Shown here: positions 41,932-54,147 of the stretch, piece after piece
Position numbering within the stretch: position 1 is the first letter of the stretch
Layout of the letters: every line of letters starts with the position of its first letter
Assembly (NCBI GenBank): GCA_973895155.1
Contig: OZ316895.1
Location: 4,836,001-4,900,000, forward strand
Length of the DNA: 64,000 bases
Reading direction: 5' to 3'
Origin: Marsupella aquatica
Taxonomy: Eukaryota; Marchantiophyta
Notes under the pieces: model-generated
Databases searched by the model: none
The model's input: only the letters and a program-made list of their open reading frames with translations
Told to the model about the DNA's origin: nothing
Made by a program: the position numbers and the translations under genes

Positions 41932-44684
41932 TTAATTCGGACTACGGCAATTTTTGCGGATCTGTCCTTGCGAGCCAGTGAGCACCCTAAACTGGGTGAG
42001 CTTGACATAGGCGTCGGAGAAGGTTTGGAAGAACAAGTTTTGGTTCATGGCGAACTGCCGGACGTATGGTGCGGTTCGAGGGTCGGTAGCGAGGGCAGCA
42101 TCGATGCTGAAGAGGCCTCGACCGCCCATTACGTCGCGGAAGTACTGCGAGTCGAAGATGATGTTGGTCAAATCGTTCTGGACGACGGTGTTGGGATTGC
42201 TGTTGGTCCGTGGACATTGGCCCTGCAGGATTTGCGCGTAGAATGGATGTGTCAGCAGCGTGGTGTCCAGCGGGTAGAGCCGGTTTACGATGTTGGGACA
42301 GTGCCCTATGCCCATTGTGTGCGAACCTGCACACATCAAACACACCACATCGTCTCTCTCAGTCACCCGAAGCAGTAATTGTTCCACCGGACTATTGAAC
42401 TGGCACTGCATCTGGAAAACGTCCACATCTCACGCTAATTTGTCCATCACTCGCCATCGTGATGGCCTTGCAACCATGTTCCAAGGGACTCAATAATGCA
42501 CGTGCTGAATAGATCGAAGAAGGATCGAACGCCATTAATGGTACAGGAGATAAGCGACGAGAGACTTCAAGTAACAGAAATGCAGCAGCAGACGTGAATT
42601 CAACAGCGAGAAGAAGGGATGTGCAATGAAGCACAGAACAAAACTGGTTTCGTGAACGTGGTCGGAGCGATGGAGCCATTCCCGAGCAAGAAATGCATGA
42701 CCCAGAAGAGTACGACCAGAGAAACAGAACCTTTCATTTGGAAACTACCAAATTAATGCCTAGTTTGGTTGGTGTCACACAGGCTGCACAACATCCTTGT
42801 ACACCGCAAGTCAATCCTGACAGAATGATTGAGACAGAGAAACGAGAAAAGCGATAGGCTATTGTACACATGGATTAAATTACGTGATTGCTCGAACTGT
42901 ACTTCACTTAGGATTAGACCACTTTCTCCATGGCTATGAGACCTGAGCGCTAACCAACTGCGCCACCACCCCCTGTTCTGATTAGCCCATTTTCTCTGAC
43001 TGTCTTTCAATCGTTTGCACCCACCCAAGATTAAGGTGAAGGACTGGATTGTAAGGCAGATTCAATGCTCAGATCTGAAGGGAGGAGAGGATCTACCAAC
43101 GTACGTTGAAAAGTTGGCATAAGAGGCAGTCTTATTTTCTTGAATTCCAGACAAAAGAGACAGAGGGACAGATGGAAAGACACACATGGCACTGGCACGG
43201 CGGTTGAGGACCTCATTTCAGCAAGTAGGTTTTCCTTGCAGATTCAATTCAAACCGATGTATAAAAAAAAACTGACCCATGAAACAAGTAAATGAGACAA
43301 GTGGAACAACGAATCGAAAAACCACATTACGGCATCGAATACACATTTGGAAAATGGTTTCAAACTTTTTGTGTAGAGGATCAGATTGCCAAAAGGATCA
43401 AAGCTTCCTTCAACAGTAATTAAAGAGCAAAATTGGAGAAAGATTTGTTCGAGAGCGAGGGCGAGATTGAACTGACCGAGGAGGGCAACGGTGTGCATTG
43501 TGTCGAGGCCGGCTGAACCGAACGTCGAGAGAACCGAGCTCACAGACGCCGTTGGAGGGAGTAGCTGCTGATCAGCATGTGAAGTGCTGGAGCTCACTCC
43601 ATCTCTGCGCCCCAGCAATACCGGCATGTTGGGCCCTCCGGACTGCACATCGACACGCCCATTTGTCCATTGATGGTGAGACACAGAAACATGCATGCGA
43701 CATCAACACCATACAAATGGAACGGATCGAGAGGAGCGACAGCTTGACATTTAAGTTTAAGTGGGATGGAACTCACAGCAGCGACCGAGAAGGCTGCGGC
43801 CAAGACAACGAGATCAGCACATGAGACAACTCCAGGGCACTGTCGCTCGACAGCCATTTTCATGGTGTCGATCACTTGCAGGTTGGCAATTCCCAAATTC
43901 AGTTTGGACAGCTTCTCATCGGTCCCACCCTTGCCCGAATTCAAAAGAATAGAGCCCTCGCAGCCCTGAAAGTTTGGAAAGCAGCGTTACCAAGATGACA
44001 ACTTCGCCACATATTCTTAGAAACTACAACTAGATTCATGCACCGATTCGGCGTTATTCTGATTCATGTGTCCATTGGTCAGAGAATACGCCACTAGCCC
44101 AGTGCCGGGCTCTCCTTCGCAATTGATAACTACAGGAAAGTGACTTATATAAGTTCATCAGCGATGCCTTAGGAACATAAGTAAGACGTACCAAGTGGCT
44201 CTGCGCCTCTGCAACTACAGTATTTGACTTCAGCATTCGATTCATAATTGATTATACTTCCTTTTAGAAATAGTGCGGAGTATCACGGAATTATTCAATT
44301 GATATGCTCAGTACTTACAAGAAAGGCCATGACACCAGGTGCATCGATTTGACTAGCAAGCATTGGTGGGCATTTTACACAGCTACATCAAAATGTTGAG
44401 AAACTGTGGTCACGTACATCGACAGCGCAGTCGTGGAAGGAGAGCCGGAGCAGAGATGCAGGCGCCAAAAGATTTCGAAGAACTCCAGCAGCGAACGAGA
44501 CTCTTGACATCGTCGCGAGGTTTGGACACTTAGAGTTGTAGAAGGTTGTGCTCAGTCCCTGAGCTTGAACACCGGGCACCAAATATTGCAGCTGAGAACT
44601 GATAGCCAGCGTTATCACCACTGCATACCTGAATACGCCGAGCAGCATTTTTGACTGACTGCAACTGCAATGATTCTGCTTCAT
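41932..44684 (-). CDS. class III secretory peroxidase (four exons)
   Basis: Plant class III heme peroxidases act in the wall or vacuole, using hydrogen peroxide to oxidise phenolics. Exons: 44684-44418, 43965-43777, 43642-43477, 42326-41932; GT..AG borders and phases give 338 aa with the classic three-intron layout. A hydrophobic signal peptide precedes QGLSTTFYNSKCPN. The distal heme region LLRLSFHDCAVDGCEGSILL holds the catalytic Arg and His; the proximal His lies in GSHTMGIGHC. All eight family cysteines are present (SKC, HDC, DGC, QC, SC, GHC, QC, KNC). The usual calcium-ligand Asp after VxGC is Glu here. The start at 44684 could instead be the inner Met (MLLGVF), which leaves the signal peptide intact. 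No lesion is seen. Intron 3 holds a tRNA-Met-like relic. Confidence 0.92.
42880..42973 (-). pseudogene. elongator tRNA-Met(CAT)-like relic, or SINE head, in a peroxidase intron
   Basis: The minus strand starts GGGGGTGGTGGCGCAGTTGG and continues TTAGCGCTCAGGTCTCATAG, nearly the 5-prime half of a plant elongator tRNA-Met, including the D arm and CAT anticodon. An extra segment follows, where the natural intron of this tRNA sits, then AATCCTAAGTGAAG and a T-loop-like AGTTCGAGCAATC. The T stem is broken and the 3-prime acceptor strand is missing, so it is not a working tRNA. A and B boxes remain recognisable, which would suit a tRNA-derived SINE; no poly(A) tail is obvious. Confidence 0.7.
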
Positions 44685-45560
44685 GATGTTCGCTGCTGTT
44701 GCTGAGTGTCTGCCAGAGCAGTCTGATCGACAGACGAGCCCACCCTCTCAATTCACTGTCTCCAATGTTCAATGTCTAATGTTCAATGAATCTCACAATG
44801 ATGGATTCGCCAAACTCAGCTGAGCGCAGTTCGCGCAGTGACTTACGCAAATGCAATCACACACATAATCCACGAGATCACAGCAGGGCTGAGCTGATTC
44901 AACAACAGGGTTAACTGAATGTAGTGAAATCAGCTGACCCAAGGTAGTTAGGGGATTCTCTGTTGAGAAAATTCTGCCTGGTCGACCATTCGATAAAATT
45001 GAAGAAAGGTGTCGAAACTAAGGCTGAGTATCATAGATCGATCGAGATACTGAGATAGGTCCAGATCGAGCTAAACCAGACACAATTCACGAGGCTGGAC
45101 GACGTCAAAGACAAACACAAAAGAATATTTTCTCGAGGTCCTATTCATCTTTGTACTGCAATGGCATTGGGAGAATGCAATTCAATCTAGCACGCCGCCT
45201 CGACTTGCGTGGGAAACTGGACAGCTTCCAGTTTCGTGGCTGAAAAGAGCACCCCTAAAACGGTTGATTCCTCGTCCACGAGAGTTCGCTCGGTCACCTG
45301 AAACAGGTGCGACATACAGTGCTGGTAAGCCGAATCATCCGACAGCACAGGACAGCACAGCGCAGCTCAAGCCCAAGCAGGCCACAGTAACTAGCAAGGT
45401 GCAATCTTCATGGAGCCACGTACCGAGAGCGATGGAATTGAATGCTCAAGGAGCTCAGGAGCAGCTAGCTAGATGATGGACTGGATGGATTCCTGGATGA
45501 TGAAACTATCGGGGAGTGTGGCGTGCTTAAGTAGAGGTCAAAGGGCCCTCGAATGTCGGC
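44685..45560. other. upstream region of the peroxidase gene
   Basis: Promoter and leader expected directly above 44684. No other coding sequence or repeat recognised. Confidence 0.4.
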
Positions 45561-45572
45561 ACTACTGGTGTC

Positions 45573-45684
45573 GGCATATATTGCCTATTTAACCTGTGAG
45601 AGGTACCGGACCCTGGTGTCTCCTCCACCCGCGCGAGCCATAGTAACATGGCTTACTTGAAGCCGTTCCTCTTAACGGCTTTTT
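45573..45684 (+). other. cluster of three short hairpins ending in a T run
   Basis: Perfect stems: GGCA/TGCC (45573-45585), GCCAT/ATGGC (45637-45652) and AAGCCGTT/AACGGCTT (45660-45681, loop CCTCTT), the last followed directly by TTTC. The arrangement resembles a small structured RNA with a Pol III-type stop, but no A/B box or upstream element is evident. It may be chance. Confidence 0.3.
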
Positions 45685-45699
45685 CCGGGGAGGTTTCAC

Positions 45700-48690
45700 A
45701 TCTGGCCCATATTGTAGAGAAACAATTCATCGATGGCAAATATCGCCATAACTTTTTCTTCATCGAGCCTTCCGTTGCTTTTAATTGTTGTCATCAAAAA
45801 CGTCATGACAACAATTAAAGTTCTTTGGCTCAACGCGGTCCTAACTGCCAAGTACGGTATGGAAGAAGCATCCATGATCCAACGATCCATTGCTCCTGCA
45901 CACACACACCACACAGATGGAGGCAGGAAGCTGATCGGAAACTTCCGTCTCGGATTGGATTGTGGAATGTATTATACTACTGTAGTTGACTCTTGAACTT
46001 TGGAGCCTGCAACTTAATTACTCTGGAAGGCTGCAATTCAAACTGAAGGCAATTGCAGGGGAAGGTGCGTACGATACATATCGGACCATAAGATCTCATC
46101 ATCAGCTCGGTTCCTCCTTCCTCCTCAATTCTGTACGCCATTGACGACCGTAGCTTTCTGAACTCACTGTACAAGAAGAGTGAGCCGATGGTGAAAAGTA
46201 AGAGGGCACCAACCTAGGTCGCCCCGATCATGTTATGGACATGAATTATTTTGATAGTCAAACGTTCGACAGCCATTGAGATGTTGGAAGAATTCATTTA
46301 AACCTCATATCCAATCCGGCCAACCGAAGTTCCGTGAAGCTCCTGTATCTCACAGTTGTTGTCAAATTATTGCCTGACAGCAATAGACGTACTGCTGGAA
46401 GAACCATGTCGATCGATGTCTACCGCAGAAACTCCACCAACTGGTCACCTAATTGACCATTCTTGAGATTTTTTTCATGCCTCACGACGATGGTTTTACC
46501 ATCAAGAGTAAATTCTCGATTGATTCAGATACAAAATTTCAAGAAGTCAGATACAAAATTTCAAAAATCGATACACATGATCTATCTCCGAGACTACCAC
46601 AATATTGTAATAAATGTGGTTGCATCACTTCTTCTTTCTTTCACCTTTAAATTTTTGTGGGTCTCTATCAAGGCCTCCTAGCACATGGGCCCTAATGCCA
46701 GAAGAAATCCTCGTTTACTCGATCAATTTGTACAGACGTATTTTGCTTGAGGAAGTGTACATCATTGCCAGTTTAATTGCAACAATCGCAGACATACTAT
46801 TCTATTCGAAGGGGCAGATTGCTTTTAAAGATAGAACCGATACTTCATACTCCAGTTAGCCCGTCCTGCTGTTCAGCTGTTGTACTTCACTGGCCCTCCA
46901 CCGACCGCTTCCCTACGAGTACGCCGTACGCTGCTCTCATAGATGCACTCGGTTGATATGGAAAGTACAGGTCAGCCTGAGTCAACGAGTCAACTTTCAG
47001 GTCGTCCCCTTCAGTCTCCTCTGGAAGGGGAAGTGAACTATCAAAGTCTAAAGTTTCTCAATGCTTTCGACGCACAAACTGTAGCTTTAGAGCTGTCGAT
47101 TCATCTGCGGTGCATTGCACCTGTGAGCTGGCATTTCTGACCACGCTGACTCTCGTCAACGAGAATGGACGCCAGCCACCCCAGAGTGGACAGTCTGCGC
47201 GTGATTGATGACTACACCAGCGAAGCAATTTCTCGATTTGAGGCGTCAACCCGAATCTTCGTACGAGCCCTGTTGCCGTGGAACCGTATTGGTGGCTGAA
47301 TCCTAAATTCTGTGTTGCCGCGTTTGTCAAACAAGGCGCAATGAATTGTGAACGCTAGGAAAATTATAAACTATAGAGTACGAGCAGGCTGCCCTTCGGG
47401 ACAATATACACCACGAGTCACGAGATGACGAGACTACTGTCTAGTATTTATATTGCTACGAATCGCATTGGAGGGAAATTGGCATCGACAGGGACCGAAA
47501 TTATATGCTACACCCCCGGCTACACCTTCATTTCGCATCTGACACTCAATTCCCCCTTCCCCGTTTTTTTACTTGTTGTATAGTTAGTAGCCAGGAAAGT
47601 TGTCGTTATCCCAAGGAAATTAAGATTAGAGGTGTATGAGAGACGTAATGAAGGAGTCTCATGTGGGCTCAGCCATTAGTTCAACTGTCTTTCCCTGTGC
47701 TTCCCTTTGCGCGTATTCCTGTTGAGCAGAACCGAGAGGAAAGGCACTTTCAGTGCATGCCTCCTCAAAGTACTTGTCGTCACTGTATATTAAGATAGGA
47801 TTACAGAAGTCGGGGCCATAGCTAAAACGATTTATTCATGTCTGCCTATTCAATTTATTCCAGAGAGAAACAAGCAGTGCAAGGAGACTATAATGTAAGG
47901 CTTGAAGGGCATATGTGTGAGTTGCTATACTAGTAGCAATCTTCAGTAGAGGAGTTGGATAAAAGTGAATGATTCCCCTTGATTCTGTCAGTCTTAATTT
48001 TGGTGCTTCTCAAGAAGACTGGTTGTTGCGTCCAGAGTAAGCATTGTAAGTAGGAATAATACATGGCATCAAAGATAACAGCGAATAGACCCTTTTCACC
48101 CACCAGACCTCTCCGGGACCAAAGCCAGTGCGCTGTATAAAAATCTCAATAACAGCATGAAAATCTGAGCGGTAACACATGATTTATACTGGAGTTTTGT
48201 GACCCAGACAGCTGAGTTGTCATTGTTAGGTACTTGTCTCGTCTGATATAGCGTTACACGCGTAGGAAATTTCTTCACCCAGATACCAAATCCTGTACGC
48301 AAATGCAGTTGACATCGCTGCTACCGTAATTCATTCAAGAAGGTCGGTCACACATGTACAAGGTTTTGGAGAACTGAATCAGAATCGAGGAAAATCTCTC
48401 CAGGTTGATCGATCCGACCGGGCACGCACCTTTCGTTGTGACGAGACGGCTTCCCACAACACTTTGGAGTTTGGAACGCTGGACTCGATCCAATTGAATG
48501 GTCAGACTGCCGAGGTCCAATTCACACGCCGGCCAGCAGAGTACGTGAGGCATCGCCGAATCATCATTCATTCCAACCAGCCTCCCAACAGCTGATCGAA
48601 TGATCGATCGAGTGAACGTTCGGCATTTATGGTGGTAGATACCAAGACATCAATTCATGTACAGTCGGTCAGTCGTCTCGCAGTGCACGT
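45700..48690. other. gene-poor stretch, nothing recognised
   Basis: Several short frames (for example 45733-45996 +, 46943-47140 +, 48571-48335 -) look like random open frames; none shows a domain I know. They could be single exons of an unrecognised gene. Confidence 0.35.
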
Positions 48691-48815
48691 ACATTACACT
48701 TGAGCCCTGACTGTGCCCTCTAGAACAGTAGAACCACTGAAAGACAGTCAACGCTTATAAGTGCAAATTCTGGTTAATTGCCAAATCTACATTTCTGAGA
48801 AATCACATCTGCCAC

Positions 48816-49085
48816 TATAAACGGGGCTCTATGATGGGAAGTGAGGGTCGATCAGTCTATTCCTTAATTAACAAACTACAGTTAAACAACTACAGTAACT
48901 ATCATAAACTCGTTTTTATTTTGCACTTCTCTGAATCACAGCTGCCCCTATAAACGGGGCTCTATGATGGGAAGTGAGGGTCGATCAGTCTATTCCTTAA
49001 CAAACTACAGTAACTATCATAAACGCGGCCCTATGATGGGCAGTGAGGGTCGATCCCATCCCTTTACAAACTACAGTAACTATTC
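48816..49085. repeat. three-copy tandem repeat
   Basis: Copies starting near 48816, 48949 and 49018 share CTATGATGGGAAGTGAGGG (third copy GGGCAG) followed by TCGATC and ACAAACTACAGTAACTAT. The spacing is irregular because the first two copies carry extra sequence. Confidence 0.85.
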
Positions 49086-49254
49086 TAAGGTGGGGTTGTT
49101 TGTGGAGCACATGTGTCACTTTTGAGCAGTAGATTGCCCCTATGGTAAACACATGAGATGATATGTAGGGGTACGTGAAATTGCAAAAAGCAAAAGTGAC
49201 AATATGTTGTGTACTATGTCCCTCCATATCATTTTAAACCCAATGAATTACTCT

Positions 49255-49625
49255 GTTTAAATGTGAGTGTGATCTTACTGATAGATCTCCATGAGAAGCT
49301 ACTGTTGGGGTCTAGATTTCTACTTGCCTGGGAATTTCTAGAGAGATGGAAGCCTGTAGACTATGACTCTAGGGGCCCCACCAAGAGTTATGTGGATGGG
49401 AAAAACCAGGCAGTATATACATATTTGTGATTGACACATTTTGATGTGCAATTATTGGGAAGCTAATTGAAAAACAAAAATGCTGAAAGTAAAGTATGCT
49501 TGTCTTTGTGTGTGATTGTACTATCTTACTAATAAAACATTATGACAAGCTAGAGTTGGGGTCTAGGCTTCTAGCTAGAGTGAAGCCTCTAGTCTGCCCT
49601 GACTCTAGGGCCCCATCCAAAATGA
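49255..49625. repeat. two diverged direct repeats, about 240 bp apart
   Basis: 49255-49395 and 49495-49620 share ordered blocks such as GTTGGGGTCTAG, AAGCCT, TAGTCTG/TAGACTAT and GACTCTAGGG. A MITE end (CACATTTTGATGTG, 49435-49448) lies between them. Confidence 0.6.
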
Positions 49626-49800
49626 TGATAACTGTCATGATTTCTATTAGCATATGTAATTCAAAGAATGGGCCGTAAATAAGGACGGTAACTCTAAATA
49701 TTAAGTACAAAATTAAAAGTGATGGACAGAGATGAACTGGGTATAGTATAGAATTATGTACTAGCTCATTACCCATGAGTTGCACAACAGATGTCATGAT

Positions 49801-50145
49801 CAAAAAATATGTTGTGTCGCCCAAGACATTGTTAAGAAAAAAATGTCATGTTGCCCAAGTTGTTGTTAAGAAAAAAGATGTTGGAACACCCAAAATTTCG
49901 TGAAGAAAAAAGATGTCGTGTCGCCCAAGGTGTCATTAAGAACAGAGATATGGAGTCAGCCAAGATATTGTTAAGAAAAAAAAAGTTGTGGTACCCGAGA
50001 TGTCCTAAAGAAAAGAGACGCCATGTTGCCCAAGATGTCATGGGGCCCAAGATGTCGTTAACAGAAAAGATATCATTAAGTAGAAAAGATGTTGTTGATA
50101 AAAATTGCACAAAAGATGGTGTGATAAGATGTTGAGCTGAAAAAA
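49801..50145. repeat. 35-bp minisatellite, purine-rich strand
   Basis: Units built on GTTAAGAAAAAAGATGT and GTGTCGCCCAAG recur every 34-37 bp. Read in reverse complement they match the array at 18985-19180, so the two arrays belong to one family in opposite orientations. Confidence 0.85.
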
Positions 50146-51010
50146 GATATCAAGGTGAGAAAATGAAGTTGAAGTGAGAAAAATATGTCGATGTGAGGAG
50201 AAGATGTCGAGGAGAACAAAGTTGTCGATGAGAAAAAGAGATGTGACCAAGCTGAGAACCCTAGGCCCCCACTCTGAGTAAAAGAAGTGAACCTCCTGCG
50301 ATCAAGACCCCTTCCCTCTTACCCCTTGTTATTTCCATTTTTCTATACAAAGTTTCTTGTTACCGGTCACAATTATAATTATTAGTTTCAAATGAATAAA
50401 ATCCACCCTTTGAACGTTGACACGTCCTCCCATATTAGTTAACACTTACGGCCTAGGGGCTGAGAAAAGAAGTCAAGTTGAGAAAAAAATACATCAAGGA
50501 GAGAAACGATGGCGAGGTGAGAAACACATGTGAAGATGAGGAGAAAATGTCAAAGGTGAGGGAAAGATGTAAGTTGTGGTGAGATAAAAAAACATGTGAA
50601 AGTGAGAAAAAGGTTAGATGTCGACATGAAATAAGATGTCAATGAGAAAAAGAGATGTTGAGGTGAGGAAAAGAAGTCAACTAAGGTGAAAAAGTATGTC
50701 AAGAAGAGAAAACATGGCGAGGTGAGAAACATATGTAACTTAGATGAGGAAAAGATGTTGAGGAGAGAAAAGATGTCGAGGCTGAGGGAAAGATGTTGTG
50801 GTGAGATAAAGATGTCAAGGTGAGAAAAAGATAAGATGTTGAGATGAGAATCCCCGTGTGTTGCACAAAAGATGTTGCGTAAATATATCGTTGCATTTAA
50901 GATGTTGCTAAATAAAAGATGTAGTTATTAAGTAAAATATGTGGTTGCTCAAAAGATCATGTCATTAAGTAAATTATGCTGTTGCCCAAAAGATGAACTT
51001 TACTAAAAGA
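50146..51010. repeat. purine-rich degenerate minisatellite, second phase
   Basis: Variable units of GATGTCGAGGTGAGAAAAA type. Two longer segments (about 50500-50545 and 50705-50750, sharing ATGGCGAGGTGAGAAACA) show higher-order duplication. A non-repetitive spacer lies at 50265-50455. Strong strand asymmetry (A+G on the plus strand). Confidence 0.75.
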
Positions 51011-51650
51011 TATCGTTTGGCGAAAGACCTCAAATGAATTAATGCATAATTATAGATGACATTGTGCTAAAGATGTAGTTGAAAAAATATCATGGTGCAA
51101 GATATCTTTGTTAGAAAGATTGTATTGTGGAAAAAAGATTGGCATTCAACTGAAAGATGTCATGACGCAAAATAGAGTCGACAACCACCACCAAAGTAGA
51201 ACAAAATGAGAATGATTTTTTTGTTGTTTTTATCATAAGCGTGCTCACACCAAACATAATTATTTTCTTCCTATTCCTTTCTCTTTTCCACTTTCCATTA
51301 CTTTCACTCAAAAAGCCTTGCCAAGTTTGCATGACAACCACTTCAGAAAGTGGCACAACCTTTTATTATAGGAGTTAACTTTATATTTGCAGGATGTTTT
51401 TTGTTTTTTCATCTTTATTTAGGTTCAAGGAACAGGGAATAAAGCTAGTATGTGTCATGATTAGTGTAGGGTTACATGAGTATCAATTACACAAGACAGT
51501 GTGCTTTGATTTGCTGGGGTGGCAATAGTCGTGTTTTGTACTTACATTTACAACTTGAGCCCTGACTGTGCTCTCTAACTATTTAGACATAGTAAAATAC
51601 AGTCACCGTGTATGAGCAAACTCTTGCTAATTGCATGGTTTATCTAATCT

Positions 51651-52095
51651 TGTGTTTTCATTTGCATTAACCTAGAGTCATCGGTATCAGTGCATATCCT
51701 CTAAAAAAAGTATGTACAATGTAACTTTTTTGTTTATCAAATTTACCAAGGCAGCAAAATCACCTTGATTTGAAGTGAAGATTCTGAAAATACATAATTT
51801 AAAAATAATTGGCATCTTGTGGATCCATTGGCACTGCAGGGAATAATCTTACATGCCATACTTACAAACTTAATTTAATCATCTGGTCATATGATAATGG
51901 ACCAATGAAAGACAACGCATCTCAAACGGGATCACAACAATTCTCACTACAAGTAGCTCGCTAGAAAGTACATAATGTAAAAAAAGATTGACTATGGATG
52001 TAAGAAAGATGTGGACTTGTCATCCAAATCACGTGTTTGGACTTCATGCTTAGGTTTAACCACCAAAAATTGTAGGAATCACGTGCAATCCAAAA
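51651..52095. other. AT-rich non-coding stretch
   Basis: No feature recognised. Confidence 0.4.
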
Positions 52096-52320
52096 ACATA
52101 TTTGTAGAGCAATGACGACATTAATAACGGCAAGCCCACATATGTTCATCCAACACACAAGTAGTTGACACTGAGAGATATGTGGTTCACCTCTATTAAA
52201 ACTACGTCAACGGAAACACACAAGAGCTTTACTTCACTCTAGGCCTGCCGCCCTTACCAAGTCTTCATTGTACAAGTTCTTCCTTCTCTCAACTGGCTCC
52301 ATAACAATGAGAGTACCAAA
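52096..52320 (-). repeat. diverged relic of the copia LTR family
   Basis: Shares ordered blocks with 19510-19853: GACGACATT, CGGCAAGCCCA, GAGAGATATGTGGTTCACCTC, CACACAAGAGCTTTA, CACTCTAGGCC, CTCTCAACT and ATAACAATGAG. About 20% diverged with gaps, and the far half is missing. Much older than the other three LTRs. Confidence 0.8.
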
Positions 52321-54147
52321 GTTGGTCCGGGGTGGCAAGGCAAACATATAATTATGAGGGGAGTGATGTCTTCTAATGGGCCAGGGATGAGCCCAAGTCG
52401 TAAATTTATAGAGCATCAAATATAGTTAAGTTCCAAAGACTGAAGCGATAATTGCACTGTACCATTCTTCTCCAAATTTCTCTATAAGAACTTGCCTAGT
52501 ATCCAAGTTTTCCTTTATTATCAACTTATTGTTTATTATAGAACACAAGTTTAGAAACAATGGATTATGATTCAAATCAATATTGATATTCATACTTCTT
52601 ATATGTTTTCTAACTAATAGAAGTCCAACGACAGAGTCGTCCCCCTACTTGATCACAAGTTCTTAGACACCATATCTATGGTACTGGCGGCATAACCAAC
52701 CTTGCCAGATTCAAAGTTTCGTGTTCAAGGCACTCTAGTGGTGGCAATGTCTTCCATGGACAAAAGTCACAAAACTTAGAATCATTTCATCATAAATACC
52801 GGCGACATGGCTATCCTATATAGGATCCTGTCAAGTCTAGAACCAATGTTCAAACATCAATATATGCAAATCTTAATGCACAACATATGCTTTTTAATGC
52901 ACATATATGCTCTCTCTGCTCGCACACAGTTCGTATGTTTAAATTGCTAGAAATTGGACTCACGAGAAGGGCAAACTTTCCTCTTATTTATAGTTGGAAT
53001 GACTCACATTAGTTTTTTTAAAAGAATATCCTAGAAGATACTAGAACTAACTAAATCTTTATAGGTTTAATGGTGATAAATACTAAAATTTACTATTTAT
53101 TTTGGTAAATACTATAATTTACTTTTCTACCATGATATATTTTAGAAATTTTAATCTATCATGGTAGATTCTAGTATTTTTACCCTTGTAGATTTTTACA
53201 ATACTAATTTCCGAAAGTTACAAACTTAAGGCTTACAACTTTACTTTGGTAAAAGCCAGATATATTTTTAAGCATGGAAAATCTTGCAAATATCTTTATA
53301 AAAAAATTATTCTCTATAGTCACACAAACTAAGCTATTTACCATATATACTCTAATTTCCTAACAACACCATTGGAGGATTTCTTGGATGCGTTGAAAAG
53401 CTCTAAGAGAGGACTACATCCTTTTGATCTCATATGGATCTGGGGATGCCTTTGGTCGAGTTCATGGATTGCAAGGGTTATCTCTCCCGCTTGCCAATCC
53501 TACTAAACAAAAGCCAAACTTTCAGCTTCCCACAAGAAATTTCTTTAGGAAGACAACATAGAGTGACATGGGTGTTGAGGTCCAAGTGCATCTTGCCCTT
53601 GGACTCTTGGTGAAGCTAGAGTCATAAAATTGGTTGCTAGAATTAGGGCCAAACTGGTTCAGACGCTTGGGATAAGCTTTGAGACAAGCTAGCTAATTGA
53701 GCCATAGGCATGTTCTAAAGGTATGGTAGTCGAACAATGACGGAAAGAAATAGGAAAAGCTTTGGCAGCACCCGATAGACAAGGGTTGTTCTCCCAGCTT
53801 AGCTTCAGCTTATATATGGCAAGGTCACACAGGTATGGGAGGTTCTATCTGAATGACCTGGTACTTACTAACAATTGTTGAGCTTGAATATGTTTATTTT
53901 GAATGCAATTATAATTTTCCAAAAAAAGATTAAGTTTATTGTATCCAATGTCGTCATAATTGTCAGCGAATAAGTTGGAAGACCTCATATTTTGAACTCT
54001 CTAGGTAAATGAGAGGTTTCTTGAAGTCTTTGAGTTTGTAGTTAACTTCATATATATTTTTGAATTGATACAATCTGCAACCCTAGCCTAGTATGAATAG
54101 TCATATTCTATAAATAAAATAATTTTTACTTTTAATATTAATAAATT
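52321..54147. other. AT-rich stretch without recognised genes
   Basis: Only random short frames. One perfect 12-bp inverted repeat, TCTACCATGATA (53126-53137) with its complement at 53157-53168, could form a small hairpin. Confidence 0.4.

Larger units (their letters stand above)
48696..51650. repeat. pair of dispersed direct repeats, about 90 bp each
   Basis: Copies at 48696-48787 and 51550-51650 share ACTTGAGCCCTGACTGTG and the ordered blocks CAGTCA and TAATTGC. They are diverged, same orientation, 2.85 kb apart, and enclose the minisatellites. Possibly worn LTRs of a small element or parts of an old segmental duplication. Confidence 0.55.
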
